From Staphylococcus pasteuri (GTDB taxonomy: Bacteria > Bacillota > Bacilli > Staphylococcales > Staphylococcaceae): a stretch of DNA of 53,693 bases. Position numbers and translations under genes: made by a program. The notes under the pieces are model-generated. The model worked only from the letters and a program-made list of their open reading frames with translations, was not told the DNA's origin and did no database searches. Location of the stretch: NCBI RefSeq assembly GCF_003970495.1, contig NZ_RXWW01000017.1, positions 1 through 53,693 on the forward strand, read 5' to 3'. This document shows, in pieces, positions 9,917 to 19,053 of this stretch. Each line of letters starts with the position of its first letter. The first letter of the stretch is position 1.

Positions 9917-10951
9917 ATGAGCATTGAATCAAAAGCATATCGTCTTATTCAACCAGGCGAATTTGAATATACAACAATAAATCATGAGTTTAGAGATGGT
10001 GATGTTATTGTTAATCCAGAAAAAGCAAGTGTCTGTCACGCTGACCTAAGATATTACACAGGTAATAGACGTAAAGAAGCACTAGAGAAAAAATTACCAA
10101 TGGCATTATTCCACGAAGGTATCGGTACTATTGAAGATTCTAAACATCCTGATTATCAAAAAGGAGATAAAGTAGTTATCGTACCTAATATTCCTTCTCG
10201 TTTAAGAGCTGGTGATTTTGAAGAAACAGATTTACTTGATAACTATGATGAAAATGCCGTATTTATGGGTAGCGGTTATGATGGTATTTGCCAAGATAGA
10301 ATGGTAGTACCTGGTGACAACATCGTTAAAATTCCAGATACATTAGATGAAGATGTTGCGTTATTAGCTGAACTTTGTTCAGTATCATTATTCCCAATCA
10401 ATCAATTAAAAGAAATCACAACTAAATCTTCTCCACAAGTAGCTGTATTTGGTGACGGACCAGTTGGATATTTAGCTGCAACAGCTTTACATTATATCTA
10501 TGGTATTGAACAAGAAAACTTAATTGTCTTCGGTGCTATTGAAGAAAAATTAAAATCATTTGAAAACTTTGCAACTACACATCTAGTTAATGATTATGAT
10601 TTCAATAGTCATAAAGGTGTTCATACTGTATTTGAATGTTGCGGTGGAAAATTCTCTGAATCTGCTATTAACCAAGCAATTGACTTAATCGATAGACAAG
10701 GTCAAATCGTGTTAATGGGTGTAACAGAAGATTTAGTAGGTATTAATACACGTGACGTATTAGAGAAAGGTTTAACACTTTCAGGTAGTTCAAGAAGTAC
10801 TAAACATGAATTCGAACAATTAATTGCTTCATTCGAAAATAAAGACTATCAACAAGCACTTAAAAAATTAATCCCTGATGATTACTATGATATCCATAGT
10901 ACAGAGGATTTGAAAAAAGCAATGGATGATACTGCTGCTCACAAAGGTTGA
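9917..10951 (+). CDS. Ribitol-5-phosphate/polyol-phosphate dehydrogenase (TarJ-like), C-terminally truncated
   Basis: A zinc-type medium-chain dehydrogenase of 344 residues that resembles TarJ ribitol-5-phosphate 2-dehydrogenase. CHADLRYYTG near 36 carries the catalytic zinc Cys. LFHEGIG near 64 carries the His-Glu pair, AVFGDGPVGYLA near 177 is the cofactor motif, and KGLTLSGSSRS near 290 is conserved. The present stop (TGA, 10949-10951) replaces the Trp that TarJ-type proteins have in their C-terminal WGKTVLKW-like segment: after the TGA the frame reads KKTYLRYHWS and then ends at TAA (10982-10984). The full protein would be 355 residues. The missing strand probably matters for folding. The gene heads an operon with the permease 60 bases downstream. 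Polyol-phosphate oxidation to ribulose or xylulose 5-phosphate is inferred. Confidence 0.8.
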   Translation: MSIESKAYRLIQPGEFEYTTINHEFRDGDVIVNPEKASVCHADLRYYTGNRRKEALEKKLPMALFHEGIGTIEDSKHPDYQKGDKVVIVPNIPSRLRAGDFEETDLLDNYDENAVFMGSGYDGICQDRMVVPGDNIVKIPDTLDEDVALLAELCSVSLFPINQLKEITTKSSPQVAVFGDGPVGYLAATALHYIYGIEQENLIVFGAIEEKLKSFENFATTHLVNDYDFNSHKGVHTVFECCGGKFSESAINQAIDLIDRQGQIVLMGVTEDLVGINTRDVLEKGLTLSGSSRSTKHEFEQLIASFENKDYQQALKKLIPDDYYDIHSTEDLKKAMDDTAAHKG

Positions 10952-11011
10952 AAAAAAACTTATTTAAGATATCACTGGTCATAAACCATTGTATCTAAGG
11001 GGAGATAACAA

Positions 11012-12247
11012 ATGATGAATAAGACAACATTTTTAGGTATGCCCAAACAAATTGTTTGGGGTTACATAGGGATTTTAATATTTATGATGGGAGACGGCCT
11101 AGAAATTGGTTGGTTAAGTCCTTATTTACAACATAATGGTTTCAGCTCTAATGAAGTGAGTTGGCTATTTGGTTGTTATGGTATCACAGTCGCAATTGCA
11201 AGTTGGTTTAGTGGCGTATTTGCTGAAGCATTCGGTGGTAAACGTACAATGTTTATCGGCTTGATTTTATACATTATAGGAACTATTTGTTTCGTTGATA
11301 TTGCATTACCATCTGAAAACTTAGCAATTATGTATCCAGCTTATGCACTACGCGGTTTAGGTTATCCATTATTTGCATATTCATTCTTAGTATGGATTTC
11401 ATACCGTTCAGAACAACGCACATTGGGTGCAGCTGTTGGTTGGTTCTGGCTAGTATTTACTGGTGGACTAAACGTATTAGGTGCGTTTTATTCTATCTAT
11501 GCGATTAAATACTTAGGTCATATTGGAACATTATGGAGTTCATTATTCTGGGTAATTTTAGGTGGCTTTTTAGCTATTGTCTTAAATAGAGATAAATTAC
11601 CTACAGATAAAAGTAATGCTAAAGCTAAATTAAAAGAAATGATGAAAGGTTTCACTATTGTAGTTGAAGAACCAAAAGTATTATTAGGTGGTATTGTGCG
11701 TGTTATTAACACTACTGCACAATTTGCATTCCCTATTTTCTTACCTTTATATCTAGAATCATACGGAATACCAACTTCAAAATGGTTAGCTGTTTGGTCT
11801 GCTATCTTCTTCGGTAATATCGTATTCAACCTTATTTGGGGTATTATTGGAGATAAAATTGGTTGGCGTAATACTGTAATGATCTTTGGTGGTATCGGTA
11901 GTGGTGTTTCTTGTCTATTAATGGGTTATGTCCCAATATGGTCACACGGTAACATTATTTTATTAACAATTGTTGGCGTTGCTTGGGGAATCTTTATTGC
12001 AGCTTATGTACCATTAACTGCATTAATTCCTTCACTTGTTAAAAAAGATAAAGGCGCAACACTTTCAATCTTAAACTTAGGTGCTGGTTTACCAGTATTC
12101 ATAGGACCAATGATAGTTAGAATTTTCTTAGAGCCACTTGGAGATTTAGGTGTAATTTGGATTTTAGGAATTATATACTTTATTAGTACAATCCTAACAT
12201 TCTTCATTAAAATGCCGAAGAGTCAACAATATGGTGAAACGGAATAA
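11012..12247 (+). CDS. Polyol (ribitol/arabitol) permease, MFS family
   Basis: A 411-residue major facilitator with about 12 membrane segments. It resembles the polyol permease family that includes Klebsiella RbtT and DalT and Bacillus CsbX. Shared features are the N-terminal WGYIGILIFMMGDG with the following WLSPYL, ALRGLGYPLFAYSFLVWI near 108, LGAAVGWFW near 138, and IVRVINTTAQFAFPIF near 230. The ribosome site GGGGAGAT precedes two adjacent ATG codons; the first is used here. It is the second gene of the operon with the dehydrogenase, so it most likely imports the polyol that the kinase and dehydrogenase metabolise. Which pentitol is carried cannot be decided. Confidence 0.83.
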   Translation: MMNKTTFLGMPKQIVWGYIGILIFMMGDGLEIGWLSPYLQHNGFSSNEVSWLFGCYGITVAIASWFSGVFAEAFGGKRTMFIGLILYIIGTICFVDIALPSENLAIMYPAYALRGLGYPLFAYSFLVWISYRSEQRTLGAAVGWFWLVFTGGLNVLGAFYSIYAIKYLGHIGTLWSSLFWVILGGFLAIVLNRDKLPTDKSNAKAKLKEMMKGFTIVVEEPKVLLGGIVRVINTTAQFAFPIFLPLYLESYGIPTSKWLAVWSAIFFGNIVFNLIWGIIGDKIGWRNTVMIFGGIGSGVSCLLMGYVPIWSHGNIILLTIVGVAWGIFIAAYVPLTALIPSLVKKDKGATLSILNLGAGLPVFIGPMIVRIFLEPLGDLGVIWILGIIYFISTILTFFIKMPKSQQYGETE

Positions 12248-12262
12248 CGTTAAATAATTTAT

Positions 12263-12319
12263 AGGCTGTAGACTGAATATATGATGATCATTTCATTGTC
12301 ATACTTTCATCTACAGCCT
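12263..12319 (+). terminator. Terminator of the polyol operon
   Basis: Ten-base arms AGGCTGTAGA and TCTACAGCCT, with a long loop, are followed by TTATTATG. The stem is strong but the T-tract is short. It separates the permease from the DeoR gene. Confidence 0.65.
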
Positions 12320-12404
12320 TTATTATGTATTTGATATACTATAATTAAAATCGACTTAATCTTATCATTTTTATTATCAAAATTACTGAATGGAGACGTT
12401 TTAT

Positions 12405-13175
12405 ATGTTACCTGCTGAAAGAGAACAAAAAATCATTGCTTATTTAACTAAATATAAAACTGCTACTGTTCATACATTAGCAACAGAATTTAACGTACAC
12501 GATGCAACGATTCGTCGTGACTTAGTAAAACTTGAACAATACAACCAAATCAGACGTACCCATGGTGGTGTCGTACTAAATAATGAAAATGTTTATAGTG
12601 AATTAAATTTCGATGATAGACAAACTTCTTACTATTATGAAAAATTAGGTATAGGATACAAAGCTGCTGAATTTGTAGATGATGGAGATACATTAATTAT
12701 TGATTCAGGTTCTACCACTCTATTATTTGCAAAAGCTATTTTACAAAAGCAAAATTTAACTATTATCACTAATGACATTCATATTGCTTCTATTCTTCGT
12801 TCTTCTAACCATAAAGTGATTGTCACTGGTGGTACACTTTATCATAATAATTATGTATTAAATGGATTAATTACTACTCAAACCTTGCAATCATTTAATT
12901 CTATGAAAGCATTTTTAGCTACACCTGCTATGGATGCATTAAAAGGCGTGACGCACTACAGCGAAGAATTCGTAGATGCTAAACGCCAAATGGTTTATCA
13001 GTCTAAAGAGGTTTACATGTTAACAGATAGTTCAAAGTTAAATAAAGTAGCATTTTATCAAGTTTGTCCAACTAACAAAATTACTACGTTGATTACTGAT
13101 AATCATGAAGATTTACAAGAATACAAAAAAGTAATTCCTAATGTGATCGCCATTAATCCAAGTGATTATCAATAA
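12405..13175 (+). CDS. DeoR-family transcriptional regulator
   Basis: A 256-residue repressor. The N-terminal winged helix-turn-helix runs REQKIIAYLTKYKTATVHTLA to VHDATIRRDLVKLE (residues 5-45), with the family motif RRTHGGVV near 52. The C-terminal DeoRC sensor domain contains DDGDTLIIDSGSTT near 90, the sugar-phosphate site, and ITNDIHIA near 120. The start is the ATG at 12405 after TGGAG at a good distance; an upstream in-frame ATG would put the ribosome site inside the gene. It follows the polyol operon and probably controls it in response to a phosphorylated intermediate. Confidence 0.85.
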   Translation: MLPAEREQKIIAYLTKYKTATVHTLATEFNVHDATIRRDLVKLEQYNQIRRTHGGVVLNNENVYSELNFDDRQTSYYYEKLGIGYKAAEFVDDGDTLIIDSGSTTLLFAKAILQKQNLTIITNDIHIASILRSSNHKVIVTGGTLYHNNYVLNGLITTQTLQSFNSMKAFLATPAMDALKGVTHYSEEFVDAKRQMVYQSKEVYMLTDSSKLNKVAFYQVCPTNKITTLITDNHEDLQEYKKVIPNVIAINPSDYQ

Positions 13176-13210
13176 AGCAAAAATTTTACTATCGCATACA
13201 AAAATAAAGA

Positions 13211-13246
13211 AGTGAGGTAGAAATTGTACATTTTCCACCTCACTTT
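13211..13246. terminator. Bidirectional terminator between deoR-type gene and ocd-type gene
   Basis: AGTGAGGTAGAAA pairs with TTTTCCACCTCACT with T-rich flanks on both strands. It lies between the converging genes. Confidence 0.85.
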
Positions 13247-13250
13247 ATTT

Positions 13251-14198
13251 TTATTGTTGAGCTTTTTTATAAAAATAATTGGCAACTACAATGTCTACAA
13301 TTGCTAAGCCCACTGATTTAAATAAAGTGATTTCGTTATCATTCATACGTCCTTGTTTATTCCCAGCAACAATGTCACCAAGTTCTGCATAAAGTGATTC
13401 TTGAGATAATATGCCTTCTTGTTCAGGAATTTTTAAATCTCCTGTTTCTTCCATTGCAGCTTCTGTAGATTCAACAATAATTTTATCTGCTACTTTCATT
13501 GATTCAGAAGGTAATTCTTGCATATCTGGTTTAAAAGAACCTACCGCATTGAGATGTACACCCGCTTCTAAAGTTCGACTAAACACAGGATGTGAAGAAT
13601 TAGTAGCTGTCACAACAATATCTGCACCTTCTATTGCTTCATCAGCATTTTCAAATACTTTTACGTTAACATCATATGTTGTTTGTGACTGTTTTGCTAA
13701 ACGCTCAGCTTTTTCCGTCGTTCTACTTGCAAAATGAATAGTATCAATATCTCTAACAGCTAAAACAGCTTCAATTAATCCTTCTGCTTGTTCTCCTGCA
13801 CCAATTACACATAAAGTACGTGCATCTTCCCTAGCTAAATATTTTGTTGCTACACCAGAAATTGCACCTGTTCTGATTTTAGTTAAATATCCTCCATCTA
13901 GGACTGATAACGTTTCACCTGTCTCATAATCACTCAAAATTACTGATCCACTGATAGTTGATTTACCTTTTTTAGGATTTTTAGGTGCAAATGTAACTGT
14001 TTTTAATCCCACAATTTTTAAGACATCAGATAACGCAGGCATAACTAAATATCTATTTTCATCATTAAAAGGAATTGAATATCGTAATGGTGTTTCAGTC
14101 TTACCTCCTGAAAAAGCTTTCAAGGATTCTCCTACTTCATCTATTACTTCACGCATATTTAATAATTGTTGTTGATCTTTTTCATTTAAATATAGCAT
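13251..14198 (-). CDS. Ornithine cyclodeaminase/mu-crystallin family protein
   Basis: A 315-residue NAD(P)-dependent enzyme. The substrate-side segment is KIVGLKTVTFAPKNPKKG near 61, followed by GGYLTKIRTGAISGVATKYLAR near 102 with the conserved Arg-Thr-Gly. The Rossmann motif is CVIGAGEQAEGLIEAV near 130, and IVVTATNSSHPVF near 195 is typical. Family members include ornithine cyclodeaminase, alanine dehydrogenase and ketimine reductase, so the exact substrate is open. The ribosome site GGAGG precedes the ATG. It is a single gene, and no partner suggests a pathway. Confidence 0.82.
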   Translation of the reverse strand: MLYLNEKDQQQLLNMREVIDEVGESLKAFSGGKTETPLRYSIPFNDENRYLVMPALSDVLKIVGLKTVTFAPKNPKKGKSTISGSVILSDYETGETLSVLDGGYLTKIRTGAISGVATKYLAREDARTLCVIGAGEQAEGLIEAVLAVRDIDTIHFASRTTEKAERLAKQSQTTYDVNVKVFENADEAIEGADIVVTATNSSHPVFSRTLEAGVHLNAVGSFKPDMQELPSESMKVADKIIVESTEAAMEETGDLKIPEQEGILSQESLYAELGDIVAGNKQGRMNDNEITLFKSVGLAIVDIVVANYFYKKAQQ

Positions 14199-14285
14199 TC
14201 CTTTTCCTCCATAAAATTTAATTATTCATTTATATACCTAATACCCGATATTTTATAAAAAAATGTTGGCAAATTAAAGTTTATA

Positions 14286-14314
14286 TTGTTCTCAAACTGT
14301 ATTCATGCTATTCT
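14286..14314 (+). promoter_or_regulatory. Promoter of the candidate small RNA
   Basis: TTGTTC (14286-14291) and TATTCT (14309-14314) are 17 bases apart, and a TG dinucleotide one base before the -10 box makes it an extended -10 promoter. No protein gene lies downstream on this strand. Confidence 0.6.
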
Positions 14315-14320
14315 TAAGAA

Positions 14321-14447
14321 CATAAATAAAGAGACAGTTGGACATTATTGTGTCTTAACCATCTCTGCGATTTTGTTTAACTAAACAAAACTATTTAATT
14401 TAACTTTTGACGACATTCATTCTCCTACACTGGAGAATGATTTTTTT
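14321..14447 (+). ncRNA. Candidate small RNA, about 127 nt, between the ocd-type and GNAT genes
   Basis: A promoter, three hairpins and a strong terminator lie in a 257-base gap with no plus-strand gene. Hairpin 1 (14330-14366) pairs AGAGA with TCTCT and GACA with TGTC. Hairpin 2 (14371-14390) pairs TTTTGTTT with AAACAAAA. The third (14418-14439, CATTCTCC with GGAGAATG) is followed by seven T and works only on the plus strand, because the minus strand lacks a T-run after it. The terminator arm contains TCTCC, complementary to a ribosome site, which is common in staphylococcal regulatory RNAs. I do not recognise it as a named RNA. Confidence 0.6.
14418..14447 (+). terminator. Intrinsic terminator of the candidate small RNA
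   Basis: Perfect eight-base stem CATTCTCC/GGAGAATG with a six-base loop, then A and seven T. Confidence 0.85.
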
Positions 14448-14455
14448 GGCTTTTT

Positions 14456-14974
14456 TTAGTTATTAATAGGTATATGATATCTTTTAACTGGTAATCCATT
14501 CTTTTTGATATATGGTTCTATTTCGTATCCTCCATATGATTTTATAACTTTTTGTGATGCAAAATTTTTAGGATTACACGTCATTAGCACATTTTTTATT
14601 TGAAACGGTTTTAAAATATCTATCGCTTTTCCTAACATAACAGTCGCATAGCCTTTACCACGTTGTGATTTTGCTACACCATACCCTACATGACCGCCAA
14701 TACGAGTTAATTGTTCGTTAAGTTGATATCTAATATTAACTGCTCCTACAATTTTTCCATTTTTAAAATAATAAAATGTACTGGTTTCAACCCAATCTTC
14801 CCTAGGTTTAGGTTGATTAATATAATCCACCATGTCTTTGAAACTAGTATACTTCTTTAAATCTGTATTACCAGGTACAATCTTCTCATTATGTTCGTAC
14901 CACTCATTAATATATTGTAGGAATAATTGTTCATCTTTATAATCAAGTTGGCGTAATTCATCTACAACATCCAT
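14456..14974 (-). CDS. GNAT-family N-acetyltransferase
   Basis: A 172-residue acetyltransferase. The acetyl-CoA pyrophosphate loop (motif A) is AKSQRGKGYATVMLGKAI near 112. VLMTCNPKNFASQKVIKSYGG near 138 matches the motif B region, where Asn and Ser sit near the acceptor. Related small proteins acetylate amino acids, antibiotics or ribosomal proteins, so no substrate is assigned. The start is the ATG at 14974, six bases after GAGGTG; the GTG at 14983 is part of that ribosome site. It lies downstream of kbl but behind a strong terminator, so it is likely expressed alone. Confidence 0.8.
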   Translation of the reverse strand: MDVVDELRQLDYKDEQLFLQYINEWYEHNEKIVPGNTDLKKYTSFKDMVDYINQPKPREDWVETSTFYYFKNGKIVGAVNIRYQLNEQLTRIGGHVGYGVAKSQRGKGYATVMLGKAIDILKPFQIKNVLMTCNPKNFASQKVIKSYGGYEIEPYIKKNGLPVKRYHIPINN

Positions 14975-14994
14975 AATGTTCACCTCAAGATATT

Positions 14995-15021
14995 AAAAAA
15001 GCACTCACAGTTAATGAGTGC
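14995..15021 (-). terminator. Terminator of kbl
   Basis: Seven-base perfect stem (GCACTCA/TGAGTGC) followed on the minus strand by six T, 20 bases past the kbl stop. Confidence 0.88.
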
Positions 15022-15040
15022 TTTATTTATTATTCTTATA

Positions 15041-16228
15041 TTAAATAATGTTAAGTTCTTTTCCTACTTTTTCGTAAGCAGCTAAAGCTTTATCCAACAT
15101 TTCTTTAGTATGTGCTGCTGTAGGCATATTTCTTACTCTACCCGTACCTTTTGGCACTGTAGGGAATACGATTGACTTAACATATATACCTTCTTCTTTT
15201 AATCGTTTACTGAATGCTTGCGTATCTTTTTCATCACCAATAATAACTGGTGTATTTGGTGTTTCTGATTCACCTGTATCAAATCCTAGTTTTGCTAAAC
15301 CATCTTTAAGATATTGAGCATTTTCCCATAATTGATCATGCAATTCAGTTGAAGCCATTAATTTTTTAACTGCTTCTGTAATAGCTTTTGTATCTCCAGG
15401 CGCTAATGATGTAGAGAATAAGAATGGACGAGATTGTGCTTTTAACCAGTCAATTAATTCTTTAGTTCCTGCAACATAACCTCCAACGACACCAATTGCT
15501 TTAGATAATGTACCAATTTGGAAATCAATTTTATCTTGTAAACCAAAGTGTTTAACCGTACCAGCACCTTTACCCATTACACCAGAGCCATGTGCATCAT
15601 CTACATAAGTTAATAAACCAAATTCTTCGGCTATTTTAACAATTTCAGGCAGTTTAGCAACATCGCCATCCATACTAAACACACCATCAGTGATATACAT
15701 AACTTTATTATATTGACCTGATTCTACAGCTTCTTTAGCTTTTGCTCTTAAATCATCCATATCTGAATGATTCACACGAATAATTTTCGCTTTAGATAAA
15801 CGACAACCATCAATAATTGAAGCGTGGTTCAATTCATCAGACAGAATAGCGTCATTTTTATTCATTACAGCTGAAATCGCAGCCATATTACAATTAAATC
15901 CAGATTGGTATGCAATTGCAGCTTCTGTACCTTTAAATTTAGCTAATGTTTCTTCTAATTCATCATGTAAATCTAACGTACCGTTAATAGAACGTACAGC
16001 ACCAGCACCAACACCATGTGTATCAATCGCAGCTTTAGCAGCTTCTTTTAAATCTTCATTTGTTGCTAATCCTAAATAGTTATTTGAACTTAAATTGACA
16101 TAAGTTTTACCTTCAATTTTAATTTCTGGACCATTAGCACCTTCAATTGAATCTATTTCATTGTATAAACCATTTTCTTTCAAATAATTAATGTTTTCAT
16201 CTAAAAAATCATGTAGTGATTGAACCAC
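15041..16228 (-). CDS. kbl: Glycine C-acetyltransferase (2-amino-3-ketobutyrate CoA ligase)
   Basis: A 395-residue fold-type I PLP enzyme of the alpha-oxoamine synthase family. It cleaves 2-amino-3-ketobutyrate with CoA to glycine and acetyl-CoA. Landmarks are NYLGLATN near 50, [17 protein letters not shown] near 74, [11 protein letters not shown] near 131, the cofactor Asp in [12 protein letters not shown] near 208, and the PLP lysine in [13 protein letters not shown] near 240. The start is GTG (16228), preceded by AGGGGGAT. It is transcribed away from the M20 peptidase. Together with the SDR threonine dehydrogenase at 5881-6840 it forms the threonine degradation route. Confidence 0.94.
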   Translation of the reverse strand: MVQSLHDFLDENINYLKENGLYNEIDSIEGANGPEIKIEGKTYVNLSSNNYLGLATNEDLKEAAKAAIDTHGVGAGAVRSINGTLDLHDELEETLAKFKGTEAAIAYQSGFNCNMAAISAVMNKNDAILSDELNHASIIDGCRLSKAKIIRVNHSDMDDLRAKAKEAVESGQYNKVMYITDGVFSMDGDVAKLPEIVKIAEEFGLLTYVDDAHGSGVMGKGAGTVKHFGLQDKIDFQIGTLSKAIGVVGGYVAGTKELIDWLKAQSRPFLFSTSLAPGDTKAITEAVKKLMASTELHDQLWENAQYLKDGLAKLGFDTGESETPNTPVIIGDEKDTQAFSKRLKEEGIYVKSIVFPTVPKGTGRVRNMPTAAHTKEMLDKALAAYEKVGKELNII

Positions 16229-16399
16229 AACGATATCCCCCTTGTTTCTCTATTTGTCTTTATAATACATCAATTTAGCCTTTCATGAAAGCCCTATCAC
16301 TCGTGGTAATTTTAAAAAATAAATATTCATTTTCAACTATTTTGTAACATTAGATAGTGATATACTAATTATCATAATAATACGGAAGAAGTGATCGTT

Positions 16400-17566
16400 T
16401 TGTTTGATTGGTTTCAATTGGCTAGTAAAAAAGAAAAAAGAATGATTCAACTGCGACGTTATTTACATCAATATCCTGAACTTTCTTTTGAAGAGAAGCA
16501 AACACATGACTATATAGTTAATCAACTTAGCCAATTGTCATGTGACATTCAAACTCCAGTAGGTAGAAACGGAATTAAAGCAACTTTTAAAGGAAAAGAA
16601 AATGGACCGACTATCGCATTTCGTGCTGATTTTGATGCATTACCAGTACAAGAACTAAATGATGTGTCTTATAAATCTAAAAACGATGGTTGTATGCATG
16701 CGTGTGGACATGATGGTCATACAGCTATACTATTAGGTGTTGCTGAAATAGTAAATGAACATCGTCATCTACTAAAAGGTAATGTCGTTTTTATCTTTCA
16801 ATATGGTGAGGAAATTATGCCTGGTGGTTCTCAAGAAATGATTAATGATGGTTGTTTAAAAGACGTAGATAAAATTTACGGTACGCATCTTTGGAGTGGC
16901 TATCCAACAGGAACCATATATTCACGACCAGGTCCAATTATGGCTTCACCAGATGAATTTAGTATTACAATTCAAGGTAAAGGTGGTCATGGCGCTAAAC
17001 CACAAGAAACTATTGATCCTATTGTTATCATGGCTGAATTTATTTTAAGTGCTCAAAAAATCATCTCACGCACTATAGATCCTGTAAAACAAGCTGTTTT
17101 AACATTTGGTATGGTACAGGCTGGTTCATCAGATAGTGTTATACCAGATAGTGCATTTTGTAAAGGGACAGTGCGTACATTTGATACACAAATTCAAAGT
17201 CATGTTAAACAAAAGATGGATAAATTACTACAGGGTTTGGCATTAGCAAATGATATCACATATGATTTTAACTATATTAAAGGGTATTTACCTCTTCATA
17301 ATCATGATCAAGCCTATGAAGTTGTTAAACAAGCAGCTAACGACATGCATTTACGCTTTAATGAATCTGACTTAATGATGATTGGGGAAGATTTTTCACA
17401 TTATTTAAAAGTAAGACCTGGGGCTTTCTTCTTAACAGGATGTGGCAATAAAGATAAACAGATCACAGCACCACATCATAATCCCTACTTTGATATAGAT
17501 GAATCAGCATTCAAATATGCAGCAAGTGAATTCTTAAAAATATTAGAAATTGAAAAAGTTTTTTAA
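16400..17566 (+). CDS. M20-family amidohydrolase (N-acyl-L-amino acid amidohydrolase, HipO-like)
   Basis: A 388-residue metallopeptidase that removes acyl groups from amino acids. Metal ligands are visible in CMHACGHDGHTA near 98-109, GEEIMPGG near 135, and the later HLWSGY and GEDFSHY segments. The dimerisation domain with GKGGHGAKPQETIDP follows near 190. The start chosen is TTG at 16400, because the in-frame GTG at 16391 is inside a very strong ribosome site (GGAAGAAGTGATCG, matching the 16S rRNA 3' end), giving MFDWFQLAS. Single gene, divergent from kbl, with its own terminator. The substrate could be N-acetyl, N-formyl or aryl-amino acids. Confidence 0.83.
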   Translation: MFDWFQLASKKEKRMIQLRRYLHQYPELSFEEKQTHDYIVNQLSQLSCDIQTPVGRNGIKATFKGKENGPTIAFRADFDALPVQELNDVSYKSKNDGCMHACGHDGHTAILLGVAEIVNEHRHLLKGNVVFIFQYGEEIMPGGSQEMINDGCLKDVDKIYGTHLWSGYPTGTIYSRPGPIMASPDEFSITIQGKGGHGAKPQETIDPIVIMAEFILSAQKIISRTIDPVKQAVLTFGMVQAGSSDSVIPDSAFCKGTVRTFDTQIQSHVKQKMDKLLQGLALANDITYDFNYIKGYLPLHNHDQAYEVVKQAANDMHLRFNESDLMMIGEDFSHYLKVRPGAFFLTGCGNKDKQITAPHHNPYFDIDESAFKYAASEFLKILEIEKVF

Positions 17567-17609
17567 AAATATAAACCGATTTCTATCTTGAAATAATTAT
17601 AAACTTACA

Positions 17610-17657
17610 AACACCTCTAAATAAATGATTAATAATCATTCATTTAGAGGTGTTTTT
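17610..17657 (+). terminator. Terminator of the amidohydrolase gene
   Basis: Long stem CACCTCTAAAT with its complement ending AGAGGTG, followed by five T. Confidence 0.88.
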
Positions 17658-17776
17658 GTCTATAAAAGCTAACACATTTCATATATAATATTGAACTTAA
17701 TTATGGAGTATGTATAATTCGTAATTAGCTGAATACGAGGTATATAGGCAAAATTCAAAGTACATATTTTATAAAT

Positions 17777-17803
17777 AAAAAAAGACCCCTAAACGGGGCC
17801 TTT
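17777..17803 (-). terminator. Terminator of the rpsL-rpsG-fusA-tuf operon
   Basis: On the minus strand GGCCCC-GTTTA-GGGGTC is followed by seven T, 23 bases past the tuf stop. It closes the whole ribosomal operon. Confidence 0.92.
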
Positions 17804-17822
17804 AATTATATCGAATAATAAA

Positions 17823-19007
17823 TTATTCGTGGATTTCAGTTACAACGCCTGATCCTACAGTACGTCCACCTTCACGGATTGAGAAACGAGTACCGTCTTC
17901 AATCGCGATTGGAGCGATTAATTCAACTGTCATTTCAACGTTGTCACCAGGCATAACCATTTCAGTACCTTCTGGTAAGTTAACTACACCAGTTACGTCA
18001 GTAGTACGGAAATAGAATTGTGGGCGGTAGTTACTGAAGAATGGAGTATGACGTCCACCTTCATCTTTAGATAAAACGTAAACTTCCGCTTTGAATTTTG
18101 TATGAGGTGTGATTGAACCTGGAGCAGCTAATACTTGTCCACGTTGTACGTCTTCACGAGCGACACCACGTAATAATGCACCGATGTTGTCACCAGCTTC
18201 AGCGTAGTCTAATAATTTACGGAACATTTCTACACCAGTAACAGTTGTTTTAGAAGTGTCATGTAAACCGATGATTTCAACTTCTTCACCAACTTTGATT
18301 TGACCACGTTCAACACGGCCTGTAGCAACAGTACCACGACCAGTGATTGAGAATACGTCCTCAACTGGCATCATGAATGGTTTGTCAGAATCACGTTCTG
18401 GAGTTGGAATGTAGTCATCAACTGCTTGCATTAATTCTAAGATTTTTTCTTCGTATTTTTCGTCGCCTTCTAATGCTTTTAATGCAGAACCAGCGATTAC
18501 AGGTACGTCGTCACCTGGGAAGTCATATTCAGTTAATAAGTCACGAACTTCCATTTCTACTAATTCTAATAATTCTTCGTCGTCTACCATATCAACTTTG
18601 TTTAAGAATACAACTAAAGCTGGTACACCAACGTTACGAGATAATAGAATGTGTTCACGAGTTTGTGGCATTGGACCGTCAGCTGCAGATACAACTAAGA
18701 TACCGCCGTCCATTTGAGCAGCACCAGTGATCATGTTTTTAACATAGTCAGCGTGTCCTGGGCAGTCAACGTGAGCGTAGTGACGTTTGTCAGTTTGATA
18801 TTCGATGTGTGCAGTATTGATTGTAATACCACGTTCTTTTTCTTCTGGTGCGTTGTCAATCATGTCATATGATTGTGCAACAGTATCACCGTTTTTAGCT
18901 AATACAGTTGCGATTGCAGCTGTTAAAGTAGTTTTACCATGGTCAACGTGACCGATAGTACCAATATTGGCATGTTCTTTTGAGCGATCAAATTTTTCTT
19001 TTGCCAT
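17823..19007 (-). CDS. tuf: Elongation factor Tu
   Basis: A 394-residue GTPase that delivers aminoacyl-tRNA to the ribosome A site. G motifs are intact: GHVDHGKTT (G1, residue 19 on), the RGITINTAH switch I region, DCPGHADYV (G3), NKVDMVDD (G4) and GSALKAL (G5). Domains II and III follow with the [12 protein letters not shown] and [11 protein letters not shown] segments. The start is the ATG at 19007 ([12 protein letters not shown]), preceded by GGAGAG; the frame is open further upstream without a ribosome site. Last gene of the str operon; the 231-base gap to fusA may hold an additional promoter. Confidence 0.98.
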   Translation of the reverse strand: MAKEKFDRSKEHANIGTIGHVDHGKTTLTAAIATVLAKNGDTVAQSYDMIDNAPEEKERGITINTAHIEYQTDKRHYAHVDCPGHADYVKNMITGAAQMDGGILVVSAADGPMPQTREHILLSRNVGVPALVVFLNKVDMVDDEELLELVEMEVRDLLTEYDFPGDDVPVIAGSALKALEGDEKYEEKILELMQAVDDYIPTPERDSDKPFMMPVEDVFSITGRGTVATGRVERGQIKVGEEVEIIGLHDTSKTTVTGVEMFRKLLDYAEAGDNIGALLRGVAREDVQRGQVLAAPGSITPHTKFKAEVYVLSKDEGGRHTPFFSNYRPQFYFRTTDVTGVVNLPEGTEMVMPGDNVEMTVELIAPIAIEDGTRFSIREGGRTVGSGVVTEIHE

Positions 19008-19053
19008 TATTAAATCTCTCCTATTCTTAATAAAAGTTATTTTCAAATTTATC

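Noticed and set aside
18377..18730. Open frame on the plus strand opposite tuf
   Set aside because: It is a shadow of the strongly biased tuf coding sequence; it has no ribosome site and no recognisable domain. The same holds for other plus-strand frames opposite rpoB, rpoC, fusA, rplL and clpC.
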